Below are positions 54,839-64,000 of a stretch of DNA of 64,000 bases, piece after piece. Source of the stretch: an uncultured Pseudohongiella sp. (GTDB taxonomy: Bacteria; Pseudomonadota; Gammaproteobacteria; Pseudomonadales; Pseudohongiellaceae); assembly GCA_951812715.1 (NCBI GenBank), contig OX638323.1, positions 1,674,001 through 1,738,000 on the forward strand. The letters run 5' to 3'. Made by a program: the position numbers and the translations under genes. The notes under the pieces were generated by a model, which had not been told where the DNA came from, searched no databases, and saw only the letters and a program-made list of their open reading frames with translations. The stretch's first letter is position 1. The number at the start of each line of letters is the position of its first letter.

Positions 54839-55858
54839 ATGAGCAGAAAAGTCTTTGCCTTATTGAGCTTGTCCTTGTTTTGCGCCGGCGCGAACGCCCA
54901 GCAATACGAGATTCCTTATACGGAGTGGGGGGCGCCGGATTTGCAGGGAGTCTGGAAGCACGCGACGGTGATGCCTTTCGAGCGGTCCGAGGAACTTGGT
55001 GAGAAAAGCACCTATACCGAAGAAGAGGTGCTGGCGCTGGAACGGCGGGTGCAACAACGGTTCGATCAGGGCAACGAACCACTGGATCCGAATCGGCCCG
55101 CGCCCGAAGTGGCTGAATCCCTGCCGCCCATCGGCAACTACGATCTTTTCTGGCGTGACGACGCGCAGTTCCTGCCCACGATCAACGGCGAGTTCCGGAC
55201 TTCGGCCATAATCGAGCCGGCCGACGGCCGTATGCCCGAGGTGAAGCCGGAGGCCCGCGAGCGCATGCTGGCGGCGCGGGGCGGCCGCCGGGGCCGCACC
55301 AACGACGGTCCGGAAGGGCGCAGCCTGGGCGAGCGCTGCCTGGTAGCTTTCGGCAATCTTTCCGGCCCCGTGATGAGTCCCATCATTTATAACAGCCACC
55401 TCCAGTTCGTGCAGTCCCCGGGCTATGTGACCATCGTCGCGGAAATGGTGCACGACGCCCGCATTATCAAGATCGCCAACGAGCGCAATACGGCCGCGGC
55501 GGCTCAGCGCAAGTGGATGGGAGATTCCATCGGCCGCTGGGAAGGCGACACGCTGGTGGTGGAAACGCGCCATTTCAACACCTGGCACAGCCTGCGAGGT
55601 TTGCCGGTGGACAATGTGACCATCACCGAAACTTTCCGCCGCGAATCCGACTACAAGATGGTTTACGGCTTCAGAGTCAACGACCCGACGGTATTCGCCG
55701 ATGAGTTCTACGGCGAGTATCCGCTGTCGCGAATCGACGAACCGATTTACGAATACGCTTGCCACGAAGGCAACTACGGTATGTTCGGCATCTTGCAGGG
55801 GGCCAGACGGCTGGAAGTAATGGCCGAACTGGACAGCGGCGGCGAAAGCGCTCAATAG
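54839..55858 (+). CDS. Secreted protein of a widespread uncharacterised family
   Basis: The 339-residue protein has a signal peptide (FALLSLSLFCAGANAQ) and the blocks EWGAPDLQGVWKHATVMPFE, QSPGYVTIVAEMVHDARIIK, WMGDSIGRWEGDTLVVETRH and YEYACHEGNYGMFGILQGAR, which I know from many secreted proteins of acidobacteria and marine proteobacteria without assigned function. It lies upstream of a TonB-dependent receptor in the same direction, with a 222-base gap. A role in handling a polymer or aromatic substrate is only a guess. Confidence 0.75.
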   Translation: MSRKVFALLSLSLFCAGANAQQYEIPYTEWGAPDLQGVWKHATVMPFERSEELGEKSTYTEEEVLALERRVQQRFDQGNEPLDPNRPAPEVAESLPPIGNYDLFWRDDAQFLPTINGEFRTSAIIEPADGRMPEVKPEARERMLAARGGRRGRTNDGPEGRSLGERCLVAFGNLSGPVMSPIIYNSHLQFVQSPGYVTIVAEMVHDARIIKIANERNTAAAAQRKWMGDSIGRWEGDTLVVETRHFNTWHSLRGLPVDNVTITETFRRESDYKMVYGFRVNDPTVFADEFYGEYPLSRIDEPIYEYACHEGNYGMFGILQGARRLEVMAELDSGGESAQ

Positions 55859-56021
55859 CCGCAATCGCCCCCGGCCGGCGCCGAAAAAAGACGATTTCCA
55901 TTTATTGCCGGGTGACGTTCCCGACCAGCTTGCGGCTGATTCATGGTTTTCCCTGACTGCAGCCAACCCGCCTTGATCTGCCTGATGGTAACTCTTCCTT
56001 AAGGGAAACCATCGCGTCTAA

Positions 56022-56055
56022 CCAAACATATTGGTATATTATTAATTCTATATGT
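56022..56055. promoter_or_regulatory. AT-rich inverted repeat upstream of receptor gene
   Basis: AAACATAT (56022-56029) and ATATGTTT (56048-56055) form a perfect 8-bp inverted repeat with an 18-base spacer, about 25 bases before the receptor start codon. It could be a regulator site or overlap the promoter. AT bias here makes chance occurrence possible. Confidence 0.4.
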
Positions 56056-56080
56056 TTTAAAAGTACCACGGAGCATTGGG

Positions 56081-58609
56081 ATGAACTATTGCAAAAGCGC
56101 AGCTTTGATTCTTGTTGCTTCTTGCGCGTTGCCGGCAGGAAATCCGGCAATAGCGCAGCAGCCGCGGCAAGTCGAAGAAATTCTCGTTATCAGCCGCGGT
56201 CGGGCCGAAGATCTGCAGCAGGCGCCCGCTTCGATCAGCGCGTTTACAGCCGCCATGATCGAAAGCGCCGGTATCGAACGTCCACAGGACTTCATTTCGC
56301 TTACGCCCAATGTAAGCATTGTCGATACCGCGAACGCGGGAGACACCCAGGTCACCATCCGCGGGCAGGTCTCTACCCGCGACGCGGAATCCAATTTCGC
56401 CTACGTCGTCGATGGCGTGCTGATAACCAATCCCAACGGCTTCAACGGCGAATTGTTCGACGTGGCCCAAATTGAAGTGCTCAAGGGGCCGCAAGGCGCC
56501 TTGTACGGCCGCAACGCGGCCGCCGGCGCGATTCTGGTCACCACCCGTCCGCCGGATGATGGCGCCGAATCCCGAGTCAAGGTCGGTGCCGGGTCGGACG
56601 GTCTGGTGAAAGCGCAGGCCATGTTCAGCGGGCCGTTGGCCGCGGAAGGATTGTGGGGCCGGCTGGCGATCAATCACAAGAGATCCGACGGTCAGTACGG
56701 CAATCGCTACACCGGCGAGGACGATACCATCAATTTTCTCGAGGAAACCAACATCCGCGGGCGGCTGCTCTGGGAAGCGGGAGATAATCTACGCCTTGAC
56801 AGCCAGTTGAGCCGCCGCGAAGTATCCGGCGGAGCGATTAACTTCAACGCCGTGTTCGCTCTGGATCAGGCCGCGGCTTTCATCAACGTTCCCGAGCTCT
56901 ACGCCGACGTCAACGATCACGAGTTCCAGTACATCTTCAACGTGCCGGGAGAAAACGAGCAGGAAAACACGTTTTTCACCCTCAAGGCCGACTATGATCT
57001 GGCGGATGGGGCGACTCTCACCGCGGTTTTCGCATATGACGATCTGTCCGAGTACCTGCTGTCGGACGGCACCAGCGCGGCGTTCGGCGGTTACAGTCTC
57101 GGCGCCGCGGCTAGCCAGAACGCATGCGTGCAATCCTACAACAGCTTCGACGCCGGCTTGCTGCAAGCTCCGACCTATGCGGTTCAGGACGGCGGCGCGC
57201 CGGGCACATACGTCGCGGCGTTCGGCGGCCTGAATGCGCTGCTGCCGCCATACTCCCCCACGACTTGCGACGGCTATCAATATCAGGAGCGCAATCAGGA
57301 AAGCTCCAGTCTGGACATTCGGCTGACCTCTAGTGACGACCGCTCGCTACGCTGGCTTGCCGGAGTCTACTTTGCCGAAATCGATCGCGAAGTGGTTGTT
57401 GCCTATGGCGCGGATCTTGGCCGCGGTTTCGTGCGCGCTCCTTATGTGCCGCCGGACGGACCTAATCCTACCGATCTTCTATTCTGGGATAATTTCAACA
57501 CCGAAGTCAGTTCTCTTTATGGACAGCTTCAGTGGGATGTCGCCGATGAGCAGGAACTCTCGCTGGCTCTCAGATATGACCGCGAGGATCGCGGCGTATC
57601 CAATAAAGTGCCGAACGTCAGCGCCGCGCAGATTTTTGGGCTGTTTGGGCCGCGTCCGATAAATCCCGCATACGATGGCAGTGGAAGCGACCGAATCCAG
57701 GATCGAAGCAAGGACTTTCGCCAACTGCAACCCAAGTTGAGCTACCTGACCTCCCTCGGCGAGTCCGCATCGGTTTATGCGACCTATGGCGTGGGCTTTC
57801 GCAGCGGAGGATTCAACAGCATCGGCAGCGAGGACGTCATCCGCAACAACTTCGGCGGTTTCGACACATTTCCGGTCGCGGTGCGCGATGAATATGACAA
57901 GGAGGTCAGCCGTTCTTGGGAAGCAGGAATCAAATCGACACTGCTGGATGCAAGGCTGAGACTGAACGCCAGTGCGTTTGTAACCAGCATTGACGACTAT
58001 CAATTCTTCAATTTTTTCGCGGGCGCTTTCGGATTGCTGCGCGTTGTCACCAATATCAACGAGGCTGAAATTCGGGGATTCGAAGCGGAAACAGCCTTTG
58101 TGGTGAATGACTATCTGTCGATCGACGGCGGTTTCGGCCTCATCGACAGCGAAATCGTCAGCAATCGCAACAGACCTTACACGAAAGGCAACGCCTTGCC
58201 TCTGGCGCCGGAATCCACGGCCAATCTCGGACTGGAATTCAACGCTCCGCTATCTGGAAACATCGACTTCGCGGCCCGGCTAGACTGGCGGCATGTCGGT
58301 AAAACCTGGTTCCATACGGTTCAGGATGAAACCACAACCAATGCCTTCACGGACTTGTCGGCGCTGTATCAGATCCCGGGATTCGGCTTCGGCACCAGCA
58401 CTTTTGATCGAACCAGCCGCAATGCCTACGACACGCTTGACTTGCGCGCCAGCCTGCGTGGCGAAAACTGGGAATTGACCGCCTGGGTGCGAAACCTCTC
58501 CGACGAGGACTATCTTGAGGAAATTATTCCTGCCCCCGAGTTCGGCGGCTCCTTCATTCACGATTCAGCGGGCCGCATCGGAGGAATCGATTTTGGCTAC
58601 CGGTTCTGA
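56081..58609 (+). CDS. TonB-dependent receptor
   Basis: The 842-residue protein has a signal peptide (ILVASCALPAGNPAIAQQ), a TonB-box-like VEEILVISRGR, the plug domain with APASISAFTAAMIESAGIER and DVAQIEVLKGPQGALYGRNA, and a beta-barrel ending in IGGIDFGYRF with a C-terminal aromatic residue. Such receptors import siderophores, vitamins or polymer fragments. The ligand is unknown; the plug and barrel resemble receptors of the CirA/FecA-unlike, catabolite type in marine bacteria. GGAG precedes the ATG. Confidence 0.92.
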   Translation: MNYCKSAALILVASCALPAGNPAIAQQPRQVEEILVISRGRAEDLQQAPASISAFTAAMIESAGIERPQDFISLTPNVSIVDTANAGDTQVTIRGQVSTRDAESNFAYVVDGVLITNPNGFNGELFDVAQIEVLKGPQGALYGRNAAAGAILVTTRPPDDGAESRVKVGAGSDGLVKAQAMFSGPLAAEGLWGRLAINHKRSDGQYGNRYTGEDDTINFLEETNIRGRLLWEAGDNLRLDSQLSRREVSGGAINFNAVFALDQAAAFINVPELYADVNDHEFQYIFNVPGENEQENTFFTLKADYDLADGATLTAVFAYDDLSEYLLSDGTSAAFGGYSLGAAASQNACVQSYNSFDAGLLQAPTYAVQDGGAPGTYVAAFGGLNALLPPYSPTTCDGYQYQERNQESSSLDIRLTSSDDRSLRWLAGVYFAEIDREVVVAYGADLGRGFVRAPYVPPDGPNPTDLLFWDNFNTEVSSLYGQLQWDVADEQELSLALRYDREDRGVSNKVPNVSAAQIFGLFGPRPINPAYDGSGSDRIQDRSKDFRQLQPKLSYLTSLGESASVYATYGVGFRSGGFNSIGSEDVIRNNFGGFDTFPVAVRDEYDKEVSRSWEAGIKSTLLDARLRLNASAFVTSIDDYQFFNFFAGAFGLLRVVTNINEAEIRGFEAETAFVVNDYLSIDGGFGLIDSEIVSNRNRPYTKGNALPLAPESTANLGLEFNAPLSGNIDFAARLDWRHVGKTWFHTVQDETTTNAFTDLSALYQIPGFGFGTSTFDRTSRNAYDTLDLRASLRGENWELTAWVRNLSDEDYLEEIIPAPEFGGSFIHDSAGRIGGIDFGYRF

Positions 58610-58631
58610 AACATCCTGAGCCGGGCGACTG

Positions 58632-60815
58632 TCAATTCCTGGCGCGGACGGCCTGTTTTTTCGCCAGGCGAACCCGGTGCAGGGCCGGCTCGGTGTAGCC
58701 GTTCGCTTCCTTGACGCCCTGAAAGACCAGATCCCGCGCCGCCTGAAAGGCGAATGAGCCGGCTGGATTGGGCGCCATCGGTTGGTACAGCGGGTCTTCG
58801 GCGTTTTGATCGTCAACCACGGCGGCCATGCGCAACAGCGATTCCTCCACCTGCTCTTCATCGCACAATCCGTGGTGCAGCCAGTTGGCGACATACTGGC
58901 TCGAAATCCGCAAGGTGGCGCGATCTTCCATCAGCGCCACATTGTCGATGTTCGGTACCTTGGAACAGCCGATGCCTTGATCGATCCAACGCACCACGTA
59001 GCCGAGAATGCCCTGAATATTATTGTCAAGTTCGCGCTGGACGCGCTCGGCGCCTAGCGCGGACGGGTCGGGCAGCAGAGGCACTTCCAGCAAATCCGCC
59101 AGCGCTGTCGGCGGCCGCTTGCGCAATTCGCCCTGCACCGCGAACACATCGACCTGGTGATAATGCATGGCGTGCAGCACGGCGGCTGCCGGCGAAGGCA
59201 CCCAGGCGGTATTGGCGCCGGCCAATGGGTGCGTGACTTTCTGCTCGACCATTGCCGCCATCAGGTCGGGCATGGGCCACATTCCCTTGCCGATCTGCGC
59301 CTTGCCCGGCAAGCCGCATTCGAGCCCGGTGTTTACGTTGTGATCCTCATAGGCGCCGATCCAGGTCGAAACCTTCATCTCGTCCCGCGGCAGCATCGGG
59401 CCGCCATGCATGCCGGTATGAATCTCGTCGCCGGTGCGGTCGAGAAAGCCGGTATTGATGAATACCACCCGGTCCCGGGCATTGTAGATACAGCGTTTCA
59501 GATTTACCGTGGTGCGCCGCTCCTCATCCATGATGCCGATCTTGACGGTGAGAGGTTTGAGTCCGAGCAGTTTTTCTGTCGCCGCGAACAGGTCGCAGGT
59601 GAATTTCACCTCGTCGGGACCGTGCATCTTCGGCTTGACGATATAGATGCTGCCGGCGCGCGAGTTGCGCAGCCGGTTTCCGCCCTGGATATCGAGACTG
59701 GCGATCGCGGAAGTGATGACCGCGTCCATGATGCCTTCGAACACCTGCCGCCCGCGGCTGTCATAGATGGCGTTATTGCGCATGACATGGCCGACGTTGC
59801 GCACCAGCAGCAAGCTGCGGCCCGGCAGTCGCAAGGATTCGCCCCGCGGCGACAAATATCCGCGATCCTCGGCCAATACCCGGGTCATGGCATTGCCGCC
59901 CTTGACGAATGTTTCCTTCAGATCTCCCCGTATCAATCCGAGCCAGTTGCGGTAGACCTCGGACTTGTCGGCCGCATCTACCGCGGCCACGCTGTCTTCA
60001 CAGTCCTGGATCGTTGTGATCGCGGCTTCGAGCACGACGTCCTCGATGCCGGCGGGATCGGATGCGCCGACCGCGGAATCGCGATCTATGCTGATCTCGA
60101 TATGCAAGCCATTATTGACCAGCAACACCGCGGCCGGGTTTCCTGCCGCTCCCAGATAGCCGGCGAACTGATCCGGATCGCTCAGACCGACAACGCTCGC
60201 TCCGCAATCCGCTTCCAGCCGCCCCTCGTTGACGCGGTACTTCCGCACATCGGCATGGCCCGCGCCGCTGAGCGGACAAGCCTGGTCGAGAAAGTCCCGC
60301 ACGTAATCAATCACGCGCCGGCCGCGAACCGGATTGTAACCGCCGCCGCGTTCGGCGCCGCCGTCTTCCGGGATGGCGTCGCTGCCATAAAGCGCGTCGT
60401 ACAGGGATCCCCAGCGCGCATTGGCGGCATTAATGGCAAAGCGCGCGTTTTTCACCGGCACTACCAGTTGCGGTCCGGCAATGGTGGCGATTTCCGGGTC
60501 TACGCCGGCGGTAGAGATCTCGAAATCCGCGGGCTCGGGCTGGAGATAGCCGATCTCGCGCAGAAATTCCCGATAGGCATCGCGATCGAAATCCGGACCC
60601 TGATTGCGGTGATGCCATTCGTCGATCCGCTGCTGCAGTTGGTCGCGGTGCGCAAGCAGTTCCTCGTTACGGACCGTAAAGTCATTGATCAGTCGTTCGA
60701 AACCCGGCCAGAAATCTGTCTGACGCATGCCTGTTTCCGGCAGTAACTCCCCGTTCACAAAAGCCGCCAGCTCGGCAGCGACCCGCAGGCCGCCAGTCTC
60801 GAAATCAGCATTCAT
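58632..60815 (-). CDS. glcB: Malate synthase G
   Basis: The 727-residue protein condenses glyoxylate with acetyl-CoA. Visible are the active-site [66 protein letters not shown] and [20 protein letters not shown], all typical of the G isoform, which is about 725 residues long. Convergent with the receptor gene, 22 bases between stops. Confidence 0.97.
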   Translation of the reverse strand: MNADFETGGLRVAAELAAFVNGELLPETGMRQTDFWPGFERLINDFTVRNEELLAHRDQLQQRIDEWHHRNQGPDFDRDAYREFLREIGYLQPEPADFEISTAGVDPEIATIAGPQLVVPVKNARFAINAANARWGSLYDALYGSDAIPEDGGAERGGGYNPVRGRRVIDYVRDFLDQACPLSGAGHADVRKYRVNEGRLEADCGASVVGLSDPDQFAGYLGAAGNPAAVLLVNNGLHIEISIDRDSAVGASDPAGIEDVVLEAAITTIQDCEDSVAAVDAADKSEVYRNWLGLIRGDLKETFVKGGNAMTRVLAEDRGYLSPRGESLRLPGRSLLLVRNVGHVMRNNAIYDSRGRQVFEGIMDAVITSAIASLDIQGGNRLRNSRAGSIYIVKPKMHGPDEVKFTCDLFAATEKLLGLKPLTVKIGIMDEERRTTVNLKRCIYNARDRVVFINTGFLDRTGDEIHTGMHGGPMLPRDEMKVSTWIGAYEDHNVNTGLECGLPGKAQIGKGMWPMPDLMAAMVEQKVTHPLAGANTAWVPSPAAAVLHAMHYHQVDVFAVQGELRKRPPTALADLLEVPLLPDPSALGAERVQRELDNNIQGILGYVVRWIDQGIGCSKVPNIDNVALMEDRATLRISSQYVANWLHHGLCDEEQVEESLLRMAAVVDDQNAEDPLYQPMAPNPAGSFAFQAARDLVFQGVKEANGYTEPALHRVRLAKKQAVRARN

Positions 60816-61204
60816 TATTCAAGATGTCCTGTTCTCGCGGAATCGCTACACGGTTCGTTTTTTGCGCGCAGGTTCAGATTCATGCGAGACTGAATCGGCG
60901 AACCGATGACGGTTGATTCAGTCCACGGATGAAGGCTCGGCGCGATCCGGAAGGAAGCGGCGACGCGGCTGCAATCCGCGGCGCGCCCCGGCGCGCGCGC
61001 CGGAACGCCGGTTTGGGGCACCCTGCGGTTTCTCACGCGATAAGTAACTCGATTTGATGGCGCCCAATGAGTAACAGCCCCTCACGGTCTCATATGTGCT
61101 GAATCCGCACACATTTTACTTACCATATCCTGATCACTAAACTTTTCGTGAGAAAACTACTGATGAATCTCATTGAAGCCTGTTTTGCAAAGTGAAGCAA
61201 CCTA
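60816..61204. other. Non-coding gap before the ATP-grasp remnant
   Basis: About 390 bases. The first part is GC-rich with inverted GC stretches around 60970-61010 (GGCGCGCCCCGGCGCGCGCC). Later the sequence becomes AT-richer. A stop at 61193 precedes the next frame. No gene or known RNA is visible. Confidence 0.4.
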
Positions 61205-61486
61205 ATGGGCTTAGCGATGCTAGCCATGTCGACCCAATACCACGTCGAATTCGAGCCATTCGATTTGCCGATTCGAGTTATCCGAACGGCCAGGAAATTC
61301 CTCGATACCTTTGGACTGTTCACCGGGAATTTGGATGTGATTGTTGACGACAACGGACGTTTTTGGATTCTCGAGTGCAACCATGACGGAGAATGGTCGT
61401 GGCTGGACCCTGTCCTTGATGGCGCGATCTCAATGGCGTTCGCGAGCGCTCTTGCCGGCAGCCTCGCTGCAACGGAGAGCTTCTGA
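61205..61486 (+). pseudogene. ATP-grasp ligase C-terminal fragment
   Basis: The 93-residue frame reads RKFLDTFGLFTGNLDVIVDD and GRFWILECNHDGEWSWLDPV, followed by DGAISMAFASALAGSL. This matches the last metal/ATP-binding strands of ATP-grasp ligases of the MvdC/MvdD and RimK-like kind, where GxxDxxV and FLEVNPNGQWGW are usual. About 230 preceding residues are missing and an in-frame stop lies upstream, so it is a remnant. A shorter piece of it is repeated at 62900. Confidence 0.7.
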
Positions 61487-61590
61487 TCGGGCATGGGGCG
61501 GTTTAAATTCTGGTGAATTGCAGGAGACTATGAGATGTCAGAGGTTAAGGCCTTGCTGAAAAAGCTAGGGGCGATTCCATTATTGCTAGT
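61418..61590 (+). repeat. Tandem duplication, unit A left end
   Basis: From GATGGCGCGAT through GGAGACTATGAGATGTCAGA and the first 18 codons of the following gene the sequence matches 62900-63072 at a fixed offset of 1482 bases with few differences. It shows that the ATP-grasp tail and the next gene were duplicated together. Confidence 0.88.
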
Positions 61591-62839
61591 AATAGCGGCT
61601 GGTGCGCTCGCACAGACCGAAACCGAGGCCGAATGCGAGCCCGCTGCGCTCTATCGATTGGCTACGGAAAATGTGTACGAGATTAGCGTGTGGGTTTCGC
61701 TTGGCCGATTCCGCGAGCTCGAAGATACTTGCGTATCCGAGTCGAATTCTGCCGGGTATCAAGATAGCCGTGCACAGTTGGAGTCGTTCGTTGGCAATCA
61801 TGCGGCTGCATTGTCGTACATGGACTCGCGTCTGGAACTCCGCCCAAATCCACCCCGGGATTTCCCTTCGCCGGTTTCGAGCGTCCCGGCAGCAGAATTT
61901 GTGATCGAGAAGGCGCGGAATCACCAAATCGTCATGGTGAACGAACGGCACCACGCATCGTCCGACAGGCTGTTGACGATGGAATTGCTGGCGCCGCTCG
62001 CCGAGCAGGGATTCCGCTATTTCGCCATCGAAACCGGCTGGAATGGGGATCCCATCAATGCACGAGGCTATCCGATTCCAGATACAGGCTACTATGTGAA
62101 CGATGTGGTGTTCGCGGAAGTCGTTCGCTCGGCGATCGAGCTTGGCTACCAGATCATTGCTTACGAAATAGAGGACGAGCAACGAAGTTCCACGGATCCA
62201 GTCAGTCAAGTGAACCGTCAGGATCAGCGGGAATGGTGGCAGGCGAAGAACATCGCCACCAGGGTGTTCGAGATCGACAGCGAGGCAAACCTGCTCGTTC
62301 ACGTTGGCTATGATCACCTTCGGGAGTCCGGAACCGATACCTGGGCGCCGATGGCCCACCACCTTCGTCAATTTACCGGGCTTGATCCGCTGACAATAGA
62401 CCAAACGGTACTCAGCGAACGCTCAAGATCCGAACTTGAGCATCCGCTGCGGATAAGAGCACGGGAACTGGGCTTGCTCGGCGAAGATGTAATTGTGCTT
62501 GTCGATTCCGAAGGTAAGCTGGTTGGATCCCGAGAGGGTATCGATATCTCTGTCTTCGGCATTACCACCCGCTACGCCAATGGCAGGCCAACCTGGATGG
62601 ACATGGGCGACCGTAGGCAGGAGACCGATTTTGACACGCCGGAGTGCAAGGGGCGGACATGCATTGTAGAAGCGCGAAGGGCCGGTTTCGCCGATGAAGT
62701 GCCCCTGGACCGGGTTGAAGTCACCAGCGCCGAGCGCACGACGCTTTACCTTCCCCCGGGCGAGGACGTTGTGATCGATGTGATGGGATTGGATCGAAGC
62801 ACCTTGGCGACGAGGAATCTGACCGTTCCGGAACCCTGA
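61535..62839 (+). CDS. Secreted EreA/ChaN-like protein, intact copy
   Basis: The 434-residue protein has a signal peptide (GAIPLLLVIAAGALAQ), a helical N-terminal region and a catalytic-type block VMVNERHHASSDRLLTMELL, FRYFAIETGWNGDPINARGY and VVRSAIELGYQIIAYEIEDE, then LLVHVGYDHLRESGTDTWAP. The His/Glu pattern resembles the erythromycin-esterase (EreA), ChaN and TIKI hydrolase superfamily. Substrate unknown; macrolide action must not be assumed. GGAG precedes the ATG. It is duplicated directly downstream. Confidence 0.75.
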   Translation: MSEVKALLKKLGAIPLLLVIAAGALAQTETEAECEPAALYRLATENVYEISVWVSLGRFRELEDTCVSESNSAGYQDSRAQLESFVGNHAAALSYMDSRLELRPNPPRDFPSPVSSVPAAEFVIEKARNHQIVMVNERHHASSDRLLTMELLAPLAEQGFRYFAIETGWNGDPINARGYPIPDTGYYVNDVVFAEVVRSAIELGYQIIAYEIEDEQRSSTDPVSQVNRQDQREWWQAKNIATRVFEIDSEANLLVHVGYDHLRESGTDTWAPMAHHLRQFTGLDPLTIDQTVLSERSRSELEHPLRIRARELGLLGEDVIVLVDSEGKLVGSREGIDISVFGITTRYANGRPTWMDMGDRRQETDFDTPECKGRTCIVEARRAGFADEVPLDRVEVTSAERTTLYLPPGEDVVIDVMGLDRSTLATRNLTVPEP

Positions 62840-62899
62840 AGCGCCCGTTACGTTAATGGAGCAATACGATGCAAGTAGTCAACGAACAAGCATATCGTC

Positions 62900-63072
62900 G
62901 ATGGCGCGATCGCGAAGGCGTTCGCGAGCGCATTTACCGGCAGCCTCGCTGCAACGGAGAGCTTCTGATCGGGCGTGGGGCAGTCTAAATACTGGTGAAT
63001 TGCAGGAGACTATGAGATGTCAGAGGTTAAGGCCTTGCTGAAAAAGCTAGGCGCGATTCCATTATTGTTGGC
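62900..63072 (+). repeat. Tandem duplication, unit B left end
   Basis: Second copy of the junction described at 61418, offset 1482. It holds the last 25 or so codons of the ATP-grasp remnant (ending AATESF and TGA), then the same GGAG and ATG. Upstream of 62900 similarity stops. Confidence 0.88.
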
Positions 63073-64000
63073 CGTGGCGACCGGCGCGCTCGCACAGATC
63101 GAAGCCGACTTTCGAGTTCGAACTCGCCTTGCATGCTCCCCTGCATGTGGCGACCGGCGCGCTCGCACAGATCGAAGCCGACTCCCAATGCGAGAAAAAT
63201 GCTCTGTATAGAATTGCTACGGAAAACTACGATACGAGCGTATGGTTCTCGCTTGACCGATTCCGCGAACTCGAAGACACTTGCGGATCTGTTTGGGATA
63301 CTGGTGGCGAAGGCTATTGGTACTTCCTCGCACAGTTGGAATCGTTCATCGGCAATCATGCGACTGCTCTATCGTATGTAGATCCAGAACCTTACAGCCG
63401 CCAAAATTCGTTCCAGAATTTTCCGTCGCCGGTCACGAGCGTAGCGGCGGCAGAATATGTAGTGGAGAGGGCGCGGGATCACCGCATCGTCATGGTGAAC
63501 GAGCGACACCATGCATCGACCGACAGACTGTTGACGATGGAACTGCTGGCGCCGCTCGCGGAGCAGGGATTCCGGTATTTTGCCATTGAGACTGTCTGGA
63601 GCGGGGATCCTGTCAATGCTCGCGGTTATCCGATTCCGCAGACGGGATACTACGTGAACGACGTTGTGTTCGCGGAAGTCGTTCGCTTGGCAATCGAACT
63701 CGGCTACCAGATCATTGCCTACGAGAGAGAGCAAGGGCAGGAAACTTCCACGAATATACCAGCCAGCGTAACAAGCAGTTTTGCAAGGCGGGACTGGGTG
63801 CAGGCGAAGAACATCGTCAATAGGGTATTCGACATCGACGCCGACGCGAAGCTGCTCGTGCAAGCCGGCTACGATCACATCCGCGAATCCTCGACCGAAG
63901 TCTGGTCGACCATGGCCCGTTTCCTCCGCGAATCTACTGGACTCGATCTGCTGACCGTAGATCAAACGGTTTACAGTGAACGCTCACGACCCGAAGTTGA
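63017..64000 (+). pseudogene. EreA/ChaN-like protein, second copy, frameshifted, runs off the window
   Basis: The first codons equal copy 1 (MSEVKALLKKLGAIPLLL), but a 73-bp internal duplication (37-bp sequence at 63074-63110 repeated at 63147-63183) shifts the frame and a stop follows at 63209. From 63147 the correct frame is open to the window end and codes VATGALAQIEADSQ, VMVNERHHASTDRLLTMELL and FRYFAIETVWSGDPVNARGY, about 285 residues closely related to copy 1. The mature part thus remains coding; only the signal peptide region is broken. It may be recently inactivated or switchable. Confidence 0.8.
63074..63183 (+). repeat. 73-bp period internal duplication
   Basis: A 37-bp sequence beginning GTGGCGACCGGCGCGCTCGC is repeated after 36 bases that contain the perfect palindrome CGAGTTCGAACTCG and a TGCATG pair. 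The 73-base insertion is not a multiple of three. Confidence 0.92.

Noticed and set aside
59157..60746. 529-codon plus-strand frame antisense to glcB
   Set aside because: It mirrors the strongly conserved malate synthase G gene and has no recognisable domain; long antisense frames are expected in GC-rich DNA.
61535..62839. Macrolide-resistance esterase call
   Set aside because: Only the superfamily block is visible, with a signal peptide and a divergent sequence; resistance cannot be inferred.

Overview
The window reads as a chromosome segment of a gammaproteobacterium with fairly high G+C, probably marine and uncultured. The evidence is the rpmB-rpmG and cmoA/cmoB pairs, an RpoH-type heat-shock sigma factor, a heptose/Kdo LPS-core locus (waaF, waaC, waaG, hldE, lpxL, waaA), malate synthase G, a TonB-dependent receptor and a PQQ-type dehydrogenase. 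The species cannot be fixed from sequence alone. No rRNA, tRNA or CRISPR array was seen.

Layout. 1-10 kb is core housekeeping: ribosomal proteins L28/L33, tRNA wobble-uridine modification (CmoA, CmoB), TrmB, thiazole synthesis (ThiS, ThiG), RpoH, FtsY, RsmD, a YheT-like hydrolase, CoaD and MutM. cmoA and cmoB are separated by a degenerate array of GGGTGTCCCAT repeats. 10-14 kb holds a hydantoinase-A/oxoprolinase protein without its usual partner and a secreted PQQ dehydrogenase, convergent to each other.

14.6-30.2 kb is one long plus-strand block and the most unusual part of the window. It encodes a secreted repeat protein with a TonB-like tail, several lipoproteins, a membrane-anchored TPR protein, a PEGA plus formylglycine-enzyme-like protein, an ExbB/TolQ/MotA-type proton-channel subunit, a divergent Hsp70/actin-fold protein, two von Willebrand A (vWA) proteins whose only membrane helix resembles that of ExbD/TolR/MotB, and an M48 metalloprotease lipoprotein. 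I infer an envelope-spanning, proton-driven machine in which vWA domains replace the usual periplasmic domain of the B subunit.

30.2-48 kb is the LPS inner-core and lipid A locus: waaF-waaC-waaG-carbamoyltransferase, then lpxL with a GT39-like membrane protein on the other strand, hldE, and later waaA. It is interrupted at 39.7-44.5 kb by accessory DNA. This starts inside an exact 443-bp duplication of the 3' part of hldE and carries a truncated YgjP-like protease gene, an IS256-family transposase tail, an XRE-ImmA/IrrE plus PIN-domain pair resembling a toxin-antitoxin module, a small membrane protein and a DUF2089 regulator.

49.7-54.8 kb is a compact export operon: LpxL-like acyltransferase, dedicated acyl carrier protein, HlyD-type adaptor, C39-peptidase ABC exporter, and a protein derived from a REP-associated (Y1) transposase that has lost its HUH histidines. 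No cargo gene is visible. 54.8-60.8 kb holds a secreted protein of unknown function, a TonB-dependent receptor and glcB. The last 3 kb is a tandem duplication, period 1482 bp, of an EreA/ChaN-like secreted protein preceded by the tail of an ATP-grasp enzyme. The second copy is frameshifted by a 73-bp internal duplication. A family of intergenic repeats (hairpin head, GAGCAAAAC module, REP-like palindrome) recurs at about nine places.
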